This document shows positions 1 through 7,291 of a stretch of 40,459 bases of DNA, one piece after another. The DNA is from a virus: positions 1 to 40,459 of the IMG/VR virus record IMGVR_UViG_3300032083_002722. One strand, given 5' to 3'. The notes beneath the pieces are model-generated. The model saw nothing but the letters and a program-made list of their open reading frames with translations. It did no database searches and was not told the DNA's origin. Position 1 is the stretch's first letter; the number at the start of each line of letters is the position of its first letter. A program made the position numbers and the translations under genes.

Positions 1-72
1 TGAGTCTGCAACGGATATATCATTAAATCCATTTTCAGAACGGACTGGTCCGTTAAATGTTGTATTAGCCAT
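1..72 (-). CDS. Partial phage structural-type protein (N-terminus only)
   Basis: The first 24 codons are present (MANTTFNGPVRSENGF...), preceded by a clear AAGGAG ribosome binding site; the rest lies beyond the left edge. Its position directly downstream of the major capsid gene and the opening motif NGPVRSENGF recall short virion or head-associated proteins of uncultured marine phages. That family memory is weak, so the function is inferred from context. The upstream minus-strand DNA holds two TTGACA boxes that could form a late promoter. Confidence 0.6.
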   Translation of the reverse strand, partial: MANTTFNGPVRSENGFNDISVADS

Positions 73-165
73 GTTATCTCCTTGTCGTGGCAAATGTCAA
101 CCGCAGAATGCGATTGTCAAGGTAACCTTAGATTACACTACCTTTTTATAAAAAGAAAGGTTATT

Positions 166-327
166 TTATTCGCTTGATTTCTCTTTAAGAACTAATCCAA
201 ATATAGCACAAACTATACCTGCCCAAGTTAGTATCGGGAGGGTAAGTAGAATGCCTAATCCAACCCCAACTACAGCCGCAGCACCATAGCTTGAAGGTTC
301 TTTTAATCTGCCTTTAATCCAATCCAT
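166..327 (-). CDS. Small single-pass membrane protein, 53 aa
   Basis: A 53-residue ORF with a good AGGAG site before ATG. It starts MDWIKGRLKEPSSYG, continues as one long hydrophobic segment (about residues 15-47, with GVGLGILLTLPILTW inside), and ends with a charged tail KEKSSE. The layout is that of a small inner-membrane protein with a short amphipathic N-terminus. It lies between the capsid terminator and the next virion gene. It could be a holin-like or superinfection-exclusion protein, but no specific family is recognised. Confidence 0.65.
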   Translation of the reverse strand: MDWIKGRLKEPSSYGAAAVVGVGLGILLTLPILTWAGIVCAIFGLVLKEKSSE

Positions 328-342
328 AATTTTCTCCTATTA

Positions 343-372
343 AATAAAAAAGGGCGACCTGAGCCGCCCTTA
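343..372 (-). terminator. Rho-independent terminator after the capsid gene
   Basis: A perfect 7-bp stem (AAGGGCG / CGCCCTT) with an 8-nt loop is followed, in the minus-strand direction, by a run of T. It sits about 20 nt past the capsid stop codon and is a textbook intrinsic terminator for the head operon. Confidence 0.85.
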
Positions 373-393
373 GTGGATTCACATAAACAAGAG

Positions 394-1302
394 TTAAGCT
401 CCTGGAGAACCAAATACACAACGTGGATCTGATACACCGAAGCTGTAACGCTCACGAGCTTTGTAACGAACATTGCCTGTTTCAAAATCACCTTCCATAG
501 ATGTTTTGATTGCACTACGCTCAAAGTGTTTAAACCCATTAGGTGCATCTGTCTTAATGAAAAATGCATCTGTATCGGTTAAGAAGTGATTAACTACATA
601 ACCATCAGGTAAAACGCCCATATTACGCATTGCGTTAATGTCGTTATCTGCTGTTCCAGTGCGTAAATTAGAAGCCATTAGCCTCTCCGCTACAAATTGT
701 AACGCAGGGGGAATGATCAACTTACGACCCTGTAGAGCAATTTTTAGACCACGCTCATCAATAAACGCTGCGATGTCAATCATCGATTGTTCTAAAGATG
801 TTTCGTTAAGGTCTGCCGCAGTAGATAACTCATTAGCAAGATTACCACCGCCAACAGTCGGGTGGTCAGTTGCACAAAGTTCTTTACCATCACCAATAGC
901 AAAGCTTGAATTAAATGCGTTATTTAAAATAGACGCTGCTTTTACTTGTTTGGTGTTCGCCATAGAACGAGCTAATGCACGAGTATAACGAGAACTTAGG
1001 CGGTCATAGAGATTATCCTCTACAGCTTCCTCAGTAATCGCAAATGCAAGTGCTATTGTCTCGTGTGTATAACGAGCGGTGAAGGCTTCATTGGAAGAAT
1101 CGTAAGAAACTGCCGCGCCTTCTGTTTTAACAGGGGCTTGTCCAAACCCTGCTAACATTACCTCTTCTTCAAACGCTCTGTCTGAAGATTCAGTTTCAAA
1201 GATCTCAGCATGCTCATTGTCATACCGATCATACTCCAAACCGAACAGGGCATTAAGTCCTGGTTCAAGTTCTTTAAGGAGCTGGGAACGTGTTATAGCC
1301 AT
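394..1302 (-). CDS. Major capsid protein
   Basis: The 302-residue protein has the length and features of an HK97/Mu-gpT-like phage major head protein. An N-terminal MAITRSQLLKELEPGLNALFG is followed by acidic segments, a central helix region rich in A/R (RYTRALARSMANTKQVKAAS, about 104-123), ATDHPTVGGGNL, and a C-terminal strand region ending DPRCVFGSPGA. The shape AITEEAVEDNLYDRL is typical of these capsids. A strong AAGGAG site precedes the ATG. It lies downstream of scaffold and decoration genes and is followed by an intrinsic terminator, as expected for the most highly expressed late gene. The family assignment is by recognition, not alignment. Confidence 0.82.
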   Translation of the reverse strand: MAITRSQLLKELEPGLNALFGLEYDRYDNEHAEIFETESSDRAFEEEVMLAGFGQAPVKTEGAAVSYDSSNEAFTARYTHETIALAFAITEEAVEDNLYDRLSSRYTRALARSMANTKQVKAASILNNAFNSSFAIGDGKELCATDHPTVGGGNLANELSTAADLNETSLEQSMIDIAAFIDERGLKIALQGRKLIIPPALQFVAERLMASNLRTGTADNDINAMRNMGVLPDGYVVNHFLTDTDAFFIKTDAPNGFKHFERSAIKTSMEGDFETGNVRYKARERYSFGVSDPRCVFGSPGA

Positions 1303-1316
1303 TATCTATCTCCTTC

Positions 1317-1934
1317 CTAGATACCTGCGCCAGTACCGTTAGCATTATAACGATAAAAGTGGTTGTTAAGTAAAACAATCGCCAACCTACCTGCCGCAGT
1401 TGCATCGTCATTTGAAGGTGAATCTTCAAAACCGACAATACGCATATTTAGGGTATTTGTGGTTGCTGCTGTTGATACGGCTAACTCAGCAGAAGATTTA
1501 CCTGTTGTGGTATCTCCGCTTGTACCAGAAGCAAAATTGGCGTTTGCGTGAACGACTGAATCAGCTGCTGCTGCATCACAATTGATCAAAAATAACTGAT
1601 CAGGATGATTTGCAATAAGTGCAGTAGCTTCAGTACCAGATTTTATAGAACTTGTTCCTGGATACTTATTCGTAAACGTCGGTGTTCCATCCAATGCGGT
1701 ATAGTTACAACCGATGAATGCACCCAGTAGAGGAACTGTACCACCAGCGGCAGCTCCTACAATATCAATCAAACCGTTTGCGAGAGGAATAACAGGCGTA
1801 CCTTCATAGATAACACTCGATGTTCCCGCTACGCTCGCTAGTTGGATTTTATATGTAGAAATGCCATTAGTATTAGCACCTGCACCGAGCATTTTGTATG
1901 GGCGTAGCCCAAAAGCGGCATCTAAATTTGCCAT
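1317..1934 (-). CDS. Head decoration / capsid-associated protein
   Basis: A 205-residue protein rich in G, A, T, S and N with few charges, typical of beta-rich capsid decoration or stabilisation proteins. It opens MANLDAAFGLRPYKMLGAG, a start seen in structural proteins of marine phages, and contains YEGTPVIPLANG and FINKYPG-like loops. It sits between the scaffold-side genes and the major capsid gene, 14 nt upstream of the latter. A role on the capsid surface is inferred from position and composition. Confidence 0.6.
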   Translation of the reverse strand: MANLDAAFGLRPYKMLGAGANTNGISTYKIQLASVAGTSSVIYEGTPVIPLANGLIDIVGAAAGGTVPLLGAFIGCNYTALDGTPTFTNKYPGTSSIKSGTEATALIANHPDQLFLINCDAAAADSVVHANANFASGTSGDTTTGKSSAELAVSTAATTNTLNMRIVGFEDSPSNDDATAAGRLAIVLLNNHFYRYNANGTGAGI

Positions 1935-1951
1935 AGCTCAATCCTTTATGG

Positions 1952-2410
1952 TTATTCGGAGGAATTACCCTTTCCGAAGGTTATACGAGATTGCCTTTCA
2001 GGTTTACTGATCGGCATAGACGGATGTTGCTCCCTCATGAGATCATTATCAACAGCGTTCATTTGGTCAGCAGTTTGCTGCTGGTAATGGGAGGTGCGTT
2101 GTTGACGAGTTTCTTCAGGGAATCTTGCGAGTACCAAACCACCAACACCAATAACACCTGCGTGTTTACCATCTTCGACGGTAGGTGCTTCAAAATCGGG
2201 GTACTCATCAGCGCGAACTAATTCAAAGCCTTCGCGGATTCTTGCAGATAAATTTTTAGTATCATCGTAACCCATAACTGAAGAACGGATCCATCGATGT
2301 ACAAAGCCATCTGGGGCAGGGGGTGCGTCGAGTGAAGACGGAGGTTTCCAAGCTTTCGCTCGGGTTGCTTTTTCCCTTGTTTGGGAAGTGCGTGGGTTTC
2401 TATCGGTCAT
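1952..2410 (-). CDS. Hypothetical phage protein, conserved-looking, in head operon
   Basis: The start chosen is the ATG of MTDRNPRTSQTREK because a strong GAGGAAGG lies 6 nt upstream; a GTG five codons earlier would overlap the scaffold stop. The 152-residue product is basic at the N-terminus and has a central segment HRWIRSSVMGYDDTKNLSAR, then VGGLVLARFPEETRQQR and a Q/N-rich C-terminus. It resembles small head-operon proteins in uncultured marine phages, but no biochemical role is known. Position between scaffold and decoration genes suggests a head assembly or completion role. Confidence 0.6.
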   Translation of the reverse strand: MTDRNPRTSQTREKATRAKAWKPPSSLDAPPAPDGFVHRWIRSSVMGYDDTKNLSARIREGFELVRADEYPDFEAPTVEDGKHAGVIGVGGLVLARFPEETRQQRTSHYQQQTADQMNAVDNDLMREQHPSMPISKPERQSRITFGKGNSSE

Positions 2411-2421
2411 TTTAACCTTCC

Positions 2422-3333
2422 TCACGGTTTTTGCATTGCGATAAGTTGCTTTGCGTATTGTTCATTAGTAATACCTAACTTTTGTGCGATTGCAACCTGC
2501 GATTTAGTAAGAGTCACTTTATTTTGACTTATTCTTCCAGATCCTCGGGTTGCACCCCCTACAGCAGGGGCTTTTCTCGTTGTTTTATTAGGCGGCGACT
2601 CTTTATTATACTTATCAGGGAAATTTTCTTTCATTTGGCGTTCTAGCTCAGCATAATATGGTTGAGGGTATACGTCAGGTTGAAATCCTTGATTATTAAC
2701 CAATTCATTATGAATGCTAAATGCGGTTAATGTCATAGGCTCGTCTGTTCCGAACCACTCATTTTTTGCTGCCCAAGCTTCTGCGTTTGCATCTCTAACT
2801 GGTGCAGGCGGTGCAGGGGCAACAGGTGCAGCAGGAGCTTTTGCTGCGTTTTCTCGGTTTACTTTGATATAATTCAGCCGTTCATTATCTTGAGCTATTT
2901 TAGCAAGGCGATTTTGAGCTTCTACTTGTGCCTCAACATCACCTCTATCTATTGCTGTAGATAAAGCAGCTTTAGTAAGCTGCTCTTCTGCGGTAACTCT
3001 ACTTTGAAACTCATTTACAAACGATTCATCAGAAGTCATTGTTCTTTTTGTTGATTCTTCTAACTGTTTGTTGACACCTTTAGCATAATCTAACGCTGCG
3101 GCTTCTCTTCTTTGAGCTTCTCTTAGTCGAGCGGTCATTTTATTAATGCGTTTTTGAACTTTTTCGCTAAATTGTCCTATTTCATCATCATCAGAAGAAG
3201 TTTCTGCTTGGTCTTCTTCTTGTTTTGGTTCAGGTTCTACTACTGCTTCAGGCTCTGACGAATCATCTGACTCATCTATCTCTATTTGTAACTCTTCTTC
3301 TGCTTCAACTTCTTTTTTTGCTTCTGAGGGCAT
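2422..3333 (-). CDS. Capsid scaffolding protein
   Basis: This 303-residue protein shows the classic composition of a scaffold. It has a very acidic N-terminus (EEELQIEIDESDDSSEPE, about 12-29), a charged helical coiled-coil section (about 55-165, rich in E, K, R, Q, A), an A/P linker (APAAPVAPAPPAPV, about 168-181), and a short basic C-terminus ending LGITNEQYAKQLIAMQKP that could bind the capsid. It lies between portal/packaging genes and the capsid gene. Scaffolds guide procapsid assembly and leave or are degraded before packaging. No protease domain is visible. Confidence 0.75.
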   Translation of the reverse strand: MPSEAKKEVEAEEELQIEIDESDDSSEPEAVVEPEPKQEEDQAETSSDDDEIGQFSEKVQKRINKMTARLREAQRREAAALDYAKGVNKQLEESTKRTMTSDESFVNEFQSRVTAEEQLTKAALSTAIDRGDVEAQVEAQNRLAKIAQDNERLNYIKVNRENAAKAPAAPVAPAPPAPVRDANAEAWAAKNEWFGTDEPMTLTAFSIHNELVNNQGFQPDVYPQPYYAELERQMKENFPDKYNKESPPNKTTRKAPAVGGATRGSGRISQNKVTLTKSQVAIAQKLGITNEQYAKQLIAMQKP

Positions 3334-3346
3334 GGTCTACTCCATG

Positions 3347-3826
3347 TTATAAGTGTAAAATATCTTCTGGATCAGTTATAGTGGCTAAAATCTCGTCATC
3401 ATTTAAAATTCTGACTTCACCACCTTCTATTTTAAAACGGCTACCTGCATAACGCCCAAAAATAACCCAATCACCTTCTTTGCACCAAGGTTTTTCGCCT
3501 GCCCCGAACTTGTTGTCGTCTTTGTAAGCAAGGTTCCCAACTCTAAGCACATATCCGCATACTGTTCCAACTGCTTCTCTGTCTCGAGTTTCGTCTGGTA
3601 CAAGGATACCGCCTGTGGTTTGTTTTCTTCCTTGAAAAGGCAACAACAAAATCCTCCAACCTGTTGGTTGGGGCATTCTATCTACTGCTTTTTCTGATAA
3701 TTTAGAAGGATCTAAAACACGATCTTGGGTTTTTATGTAGGCTTTTTCTAACTCACCTACTTTTTTGTTTTTTGTTTGTTCTAGTGCTTCAACTTGATAG
3801 TCTGGCACATAAAGTTTTTTAGCCAT
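3347..3826 (-). CDS. groES: GroES-like co-chaperonin (Cpn10 family)
   Basis: The 159-residue protein has a GroES fold signature from about residue 50: RMPQPTGWRILLLPF, then the mobile-loop region KQTTGGILVPDE, then GTVCGYVLRVG, GDWVIFGRYAGSRFKIEGG and a terminal DDEILATI strand. It is longer than the usual ~95 residues because of an extra ~45-residue charged N-terminal segment. The TTGGI(L)V mobile loop that contacts GroEL is preserved. Phages such as T4 (gp31) encode a GroES substitute so that host GroEL can fold a bulky capsid protein; the location beside scaffold and capsid genes supports the same role. Confidence 0.85.
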   Translation of the reverse strand: MAKKLYVPDYQVEALEQTKNKKVGELEKAYIKTQDRVLDPSKLSEKAVDRMPQPTGWRILLLPFQGRKQTTGGILVPDETRDREAVGTVCGYVLRVGNLAYKDDNKFGAGEKPWCKEGDWVIFGRYAGSRFKIEGGEVRILNDDEILATITDPEDILHL

Positions 3827-4010
3827 CTGATACCTTATCTAGCAGGCGTTTCAATTCCTGTTCTAATTGACCAAGCTCTTGAAGTTGCCCTCTCAGAACT
3901 TGATAAGCGGTGAAATCTGCTACAGCACCATAAAGTATTGCTTCTTCTAGTGCTTTAGTACGCTCACGAATTACTTTAAGCATATTTTCATAAATGTAAA
4001 GGTCGTTCAT
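3819..4010 (-). CDS. Small helical phage protein, 63 aa
   Basis: MNDLYIYENMLKVIRERTKA begins a 63-residue, almost entirely helical protein with a Leu/Gln-rich C-terminal coiled coil (QLQELGQLEQELKRLLDKV). Its 3' end overlaps the groES start by 8 nt, implying translational coupling. Similar small helical proteins occur in head gene clusters of marine phages, but a function is not known. Confidence 0.55.
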   Translation of the reverse strand: MNDLYIYENMLKVIRERTKALEEAILYGAVADFTAYQVLRGQLQELGQLEQELKRLLDKVSDG

Positions 4011-4064
4011 AACTTTTAGTTTTACTCGTTGTTGACAAAAATGCCTATCAGTATTTTATCAAAA

Positions 4065-4574
4065 CTAAAGGTCGTGCAAAGCTTGCTCTTTAGTTTCATC
4101 GTTTCTTCTTAACCAACCTTTACCAAAAGTATCAAAGGTACTTAAAGAACGATAGAATTTTTCACGGACATAATGCATTTGCTCGATTATTTCAGCTTCT
4201 TCCATTTCAGCCACAGCTTGTAAAGTCATTGGACCTATACCGCCATCTTGTTCTACACCCACAATACGTTGTAAAGCTTTAGCCGACCTACTTGTTCCAG
4301 AGTTTACACCCCAATCAAATACTGACCAATCTACACCAGAAGGTAACTCGTCCCCACGAACACGATCCCAATAATTTTCTTTATATATAGGGTACACATC
4401 ATCATGGGTGAGACCTTGCATTTCACCATCCATAACTTGCCTACCTGCATACTGCTCATAAACTGCACGAGTTACACCGAGATTAGTCTCGCCCCCAGGA
4501 TCGCTAGGATGATTAACGTAACCACCCTCATGTTCTAAAAGCCACCCCATGCATTGTTCAAAATTTTGTTTCAT
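4065..4574 (-). CDS. Endolysin, GH108-type N-acetylmuramidase
   Basis: The 169-residue protein carries the GH108 signature near its start: LLEHEGGYVNHPSDPGGETN with the predicted catalytic Glu at residue 16, then LGVTRAVYEQYAGR. The C-terminal half (SVFDWGVNSGTSRSAKALQR, VEQDGGIGPMTLQAV) matches the peptidoglycan-binding domain that accompanies this family. It cleaves peptidoglycan for lysis. There is no signal peptide, so it depends on the holin encoded immediately upstream, whose stop codon overlaps the start (ATGA). Confidence 0.9.
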   Translation of the reverse strand: MKQNFEQCMGWLLEHEGGYVNHPSDPGGETNLGVTRAVYEQYAGRQVMDGEMQGLTHDDVYPIYKENYWDRVRGDELPSGVDWSVFDWGVNSGTSRSAKALQRIVGVEQDGGIGPMTLQAVAEMEEAEIIEQMHYVREKFYRSLSTFDTFGKGWLRRNDETKEQALHDL

Positions 4575-5035
4575 TTTGCATTTTTCCTTAACTTAGCGAA
4601 TTGACGTGAACCAAACCAGAAACTGATAATAGAAGTAAATAGTAAGTTAGTATCATCGTTCCAAATTTCTTGTGCTGCATCATTAAACGTAACACCTGTA
4701 CTCATAGAATAAAATAAGCCACTAATTTTTACAGTCAGAAACAAACCCACAAATAAATATGTTACAACTGGTCGTACCGATCCTGATAAAGCTGCCGCAA
4801 ACCCAGATTTAGCATTTGCTGCTGCCATTGCTTTGTATATACCTTCTGACTCAGCTATATCTGCTTTAGCATCTAACTCATCCAATTTAAGCGACGATAA
4901 TTGTGCCGCGTATTTGCCTTTAGCTTCGAGCATTTTAAGCTCTTGCGCGTCTTTTTGTTTTTGTTGAAATAAATCAAGAATACTTGGGATAATAGAAGTA
5001 CCAAACCCAAGTGCTGCACCTAATAGTGATAACAT
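4571..5035 (-). CDS. Holin, 3TM gene-transfer-agent type
   Basis: The 154-residue protein has an N-terminal hydrophobic segment (LLGAALGFGTSIIPSILDLF), a charged helical middle (about 23-70), then SVRPVVTYLFVGLFLTVK and a final TM segment followed by FWFGSRQF. The RPV-TM pair and the W-FGSR ending are characteristic of the GTA_holin_3TM family. An AGGAGG ribosome site precedes the ATG. It forms membrane lesions that release the endolysin and is coupled to it by a 4-nt overlap. Confidence 0.8.
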   Translation of the reverse strand: MLSLLGAALGFGTSIIPSILDLFQQKQKDAQELKMLEAKGKYAAQLSSLKLDELDAKADIAESEGIYKAMAAANAKSGFAAALSGSVRPVVTYLFVGLFLTVKISGLFYSMSTGVTFNDAAQEIWNDDTNLLFTSIISFWFGSRQFAKLRKNAK

Positions 5036-5044
5036 ATTATCCTC

Positions 5045-5368
5045 CTACTTTAATTTAGTTTTAGATAGGGCTGTTGCCCCCATAAAACCAACGACTACAC
5101 CTAACTGTGCCACAATAAATGTATTTAAAAAACCTGACGCAGTGGCAACTCTGTCTATAGCTACAACTGGAGTTAACAAAACGATAACCGCCACAATCGT
5201 CACAACCATTGCAATCCACGCCATCATACGTTGCGTGTCAGCTAACTTGTCTTCATTTTCTAAACGAACCCACCTCTCATGTCTATCTAGTTCTTCATCT
5301 GTGATAACTCCGTCGCCATCGGCATCTGCCATTGCGTACTTACTATTTTCTTGTAGTTTTTTAGCCAT
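5045..5368 (-). CDS. EF-hand motif fused to two membrane segments
   Basis: Residues about 15-26 form a canonical EF-hand loop (DADGDGVITDEE: acidic at 1, 3, 5 and 12, Gly at 6, Ile at 8). They are followed by a charged helix and then two hydrophobic segments (IAMVVTIVAVIVLLTPVVAI and FIVAQLGVVVGFMGATAL). The protein therefore appears to be a small inner-membrane protein with a cytoplasmic calcium-binding domain. It sits next to holin and endolysin, so a lysis or membrane-sensing role is possible. That link is inference from location; the single EF-hand could be a structural rather than a regulatory site. Confidence 0.65.
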   Translation of the reverse strand: MAKKLQENSKYAMADADGDGVITDEELDRHERWVRLENEDKLADTQRMMAWIAMVVTIVAVIVLLTPVVAIDRVATASGFLNTFIVAQLGVVVGFMGATALSKTKLK

Positions 5369-5370
5369 AG

Positions 5371-5433
5371 TTAAATAACTCCTGCTGAATCTAATATTAT
5401 TAGTACAAAAAATATGTTCATAAATGTAATCAT
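5371..5433 (-). CDS. Tiny hydrophobic peptide, 20 aa, upstream of the EF-hand gene
   Basis: An ATG 5 nt after a good AGGAG site opens a 20-codon ORF encoding a hydrophobic peptide (MITFMNIFFVLIILDSAGVI). Its last codons carry the AGGAG that serves the next gene, so translation could be coupled to the EF-hand protein. It may be a genuine membrane micro-protein or a leader peptide. The evidence is the ribosome site and hydrophobicity only. Confidence 0.4.
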   Translation of the reverse strand: MITFMNIFFVLIILDSAGVI

Positions 5434-5457
5434 AGCTACTCCTATATATTAAAACGC

Positions 5458-6012
5458 TTAATTAGACAATGGATTGTCAAGAGCCTCCTGCAATCGCTCG
5501 TTTAATTTGTTTTCAAGTTTAGTCATATCTTCTTCTATTCTATTTTCTACTTCACGCATTGTATCACGAACATCTTTTTCTGTTTCTCTATTTAAAGTCT
5601 CAACTTCTCTTATCGCAGAGGTTACATCTTTTTGAACTTCGTTCATTTGGTTAAGGACATCTTCTAATACTAAATCGATAGAAGCTTGCGTGGTTTTTAT
5701 GCGGTCTGAAGATGTTTCAATTTTTTTCTCTAACTTATCAATGTAACCCTCTAATTTAAGCAAGTCATCTCTAAGATTGTTCTTAATGTCTCTAGTGTAA
5801 ACAATAGCATCTTCAAGTTTAGTAAGGACTAATTCATTTTCAGCTTTAATGGCATCAATATCTATTTCTTGAACAATTTCTTTCATATCCATATAATCTT
5901 TATAGATTTCAAATCCTGCCCAAGCTCCTCCACCTAGCGTTCCTAAAAGAGGAATTAACAGCATAAGCTTACCCCCTTTTATTGTCGCACCACCAATTTC
6001 TACCTCTGCCAT
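5458..6012 (-). CDS. N-anchored coiled-coil membrane protein, spanin-like architecture
   Basis: A short N-terminus is followed by one TM segment (LMLLIPLLGTLGGGAWAGF, about 16-34), an IYKDYMDMKE linker and a very long charged coiled coil (about 45-175, rich in E, D, K, R, L, I). This is the layout of an inner-membrane protein with an extended periplasmic coiled coil, such as an i-spanin, and it lies next to the holin/endolysin pair. The coiled coil is longer than most i-spanins, so a membrane-tethered virion or pilotin-like role cannot be excluded. No lipobox partner overlaps it. Confidence 0.5.
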   Translation of the reverse strand: MAEVEIGGATIKGGKLMLLIPLLGTLGGGAWAGFEIYKDYMDMKEIVQEIDIDAIKAENELVLTKLEDAIVYTRDIKNNLRDDLLKLEGYIDKLEKKIETSSDRIKTTQASIDLVLEDVLNQMNEVQKDVTSAIREVETLNRETEKDVRDTMREVENRIEEDMTKLENKLNERLQEALDNPLSN

Positions 6013-6021
6013 TTTTTATCC

Positions 6022-6414
6022 TTACTCGAATGCAAGTTCTTTTAACTTGTTTATTTCTTGTTGTAACTTCATTACTTCCAACTGTTTCTTTTGTAACTCT
6101 AACTCATAAAGTCTATTACAATCTATCCTAGATTTAGCTCTTTTGCCCAATGGTATTGTAATTTTACTGTAAATGCCAATGTCTCCAGTTTTTTTACTAT
6201 TCTCTGCTGTGCCGCCTTGAATAATCGATGTCAGGCCAAACTCAATATTAGTAGCAGACCCAATAGCATTGCTGCAATCTAAGTCACCCGAACGAAATTT
6301 ATCTGATTGATAGTTTGTACCAGAGTTAGGTAGCGATAAGCTTAATGAGTTTGAAGTCGAGTCAGCAAAAGCTGCTCTTGCAAATACCAGTAAAATTAAA
6401 ACCCATATTCTCAT
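6022..6414 (-). CDS. Exported protein with C-terminal coiled coil, 130 aa
   Basis: A signal peptide (MRIWVLILLVFARAAFA, cleavage likely after AFA) is followed by a Ser/Asn-rich mature region with two cysteines (GDLDCSNAIG and SRIDCNRLYE) and a C-terminal helical stretch (ELELQKKQLEVMKLQQEINK). The two cysteines may form a periplasmic disulfide. It directly follows the chaperone-like gene (TAA then ATG). It could be part of the secreted module or a spanin-type outer component; no family is firmly recognised. Confidence 0.5.
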   Translation of the reverse strand: MRIWVLILLVFARAAFADSTSNSLSLSLPNSGTNYQSDKFRSGDLDCSNAIGSATNIEFGLTSIIQGGTAENSKKTGDIGIYSKITIPLGKRAKSRIDCNRLYELELQKKQLEVMKLQQEINKLKELAFE

Positions 6415-6789
6415 TTATTTTACTTTAGAACAAATTCTTGACGCTATCTGACTAGTTTGCCCTGCTCCTTTAAGTATTTTTGAAATCGTGCAAATATAAA
6501 CAACTTTATTTAAATCACTATTACGCACATACACTTCAAAAGGGTGTCGTTTAGTATAACGAACTTTTATAACTCTTGATGTAGATGCAAACGGTATTTC
6601 GTCCCAATCTTCTGTAAACACACCAATCTCATAATATGAGATATCGTTTCGTCTGTTAAACAAAGACATTTTAGTAACTGACACACCTTCAATGTATGAT
6701 AGTTTAAACTTGGGGTATGCAGGTGTCATTTCATGTGCTTGAGCTTGAAACCCAAGCAACATAAAGATTAGTGCTACTTGGCGATACAT
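6415..6789 (-). CDS. Exported fimbrial-chaperone-like protein
   Basis: A signal peptide (MYRQVALIFMLLGFQAQA) is followed by a roughly 105-residue beta-rich domain: VTKMSLFNRRNDISYYEIGV, IKVRYTKRHPFEVYVRNSD, VVYICTISKIL and a second Cys near the end. The alternating-strand pattern is that of an immunoglobulin-like domain resembling the first domain of periplasmic pilus chaperones, but only about one domain long. The gene start overlaps the end of the pilin-like gene by 16 nt, which supports a functional pair. The chaperone label is a structural inference. Confidence 0.45.
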   Translation of the reverse strand: MYRQVALIFMLLGFQAQAHEMTPAYPKFKLSYIEGVSVTKMSLFNRRNDISYYEIGVFTEDWDEIPFASTSRVIKVRYTKRHPFEVYVRNSDLNKVVYICTISKILKGAGQTSQIASRICSKVK

Positions 6790-7277
6790 TCCGCTACAAT
6801 CATTGCTGTATAATTACCTGCTGGAAGTGCCGTATTATCCGCTGAACCATAAGAAGCAGTTGATGCTACTTTAAACCAAGTTGATCCAGCCAATGTCATA
6901 TTGTACGTTGTGGTGTTGTTTACAACGACTTTAGCTGCTTCATATGCTGACATCCCAGAAACAGAGTGCGAACTTACTGTTGTTGAGCCTGTCCAAGCCA
7001 CGCCATCGTTTAACGTCGGTGCTGAACTAAAGCTGTTGGGGTGGGTAAATTTTGTTTTGTAGTAATCTGCGGCAGCGATATCTACTCTTATAATTGCTTC
7101 TACACCACCATCAGCAGCGGTTGTAGAAAGTTTCCAAGGTGACGGGTTTCCGTATTGTCCTGGAGTTGTTGTGTAGATTGAACAGTTGGCCTGCACCAAA
7201 CCATTAATCGGTGAATTTACTGCCCAAGCACAAGTAGCTGACAGCAAAAATAGTATAGGTGTTATTTTTTTAATCAT
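6774..7277 (-). CDS. Exported pilin-like protein
   Basis: A signal peptide (MIKKITPILFLLSATCAWA) precedes a Thr/Ser/Ala-rich mature protein of about 148 residues. Features recall fimbrial or spore-coat-U-like subunits: an early cysteine (VQANCSIYTTTPG), a strand-rich body, and a C-terminal segment ALPAGNYTAMIVAECIAK with a matching second cysteine. GGAG lies upstream of the start. With the chaperone-like gene immediately downstream, this looks like a subunit-chaperone pair carried by a phage. It could instead be a receptor-blocking secreted protein. Confidence 0.45.
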   Translation of the reverse strand: MIKKITPILFLLSATCAWAVNSPINGLVQANCSIYTTTPGQYGNPSPWKLSTTAADGGVEAIIRVDIAAADYYKTKFTHPNSFSSAPTLNDGVAWTGSTTVSSHSVSGMSAYEAAKVVVNNTTTYNMTLAGSTWFKVASTASYGSADNTALPAGNYTAMIVAECIAK

Positions 7278-7291
7278 GATATCTCCATTGT

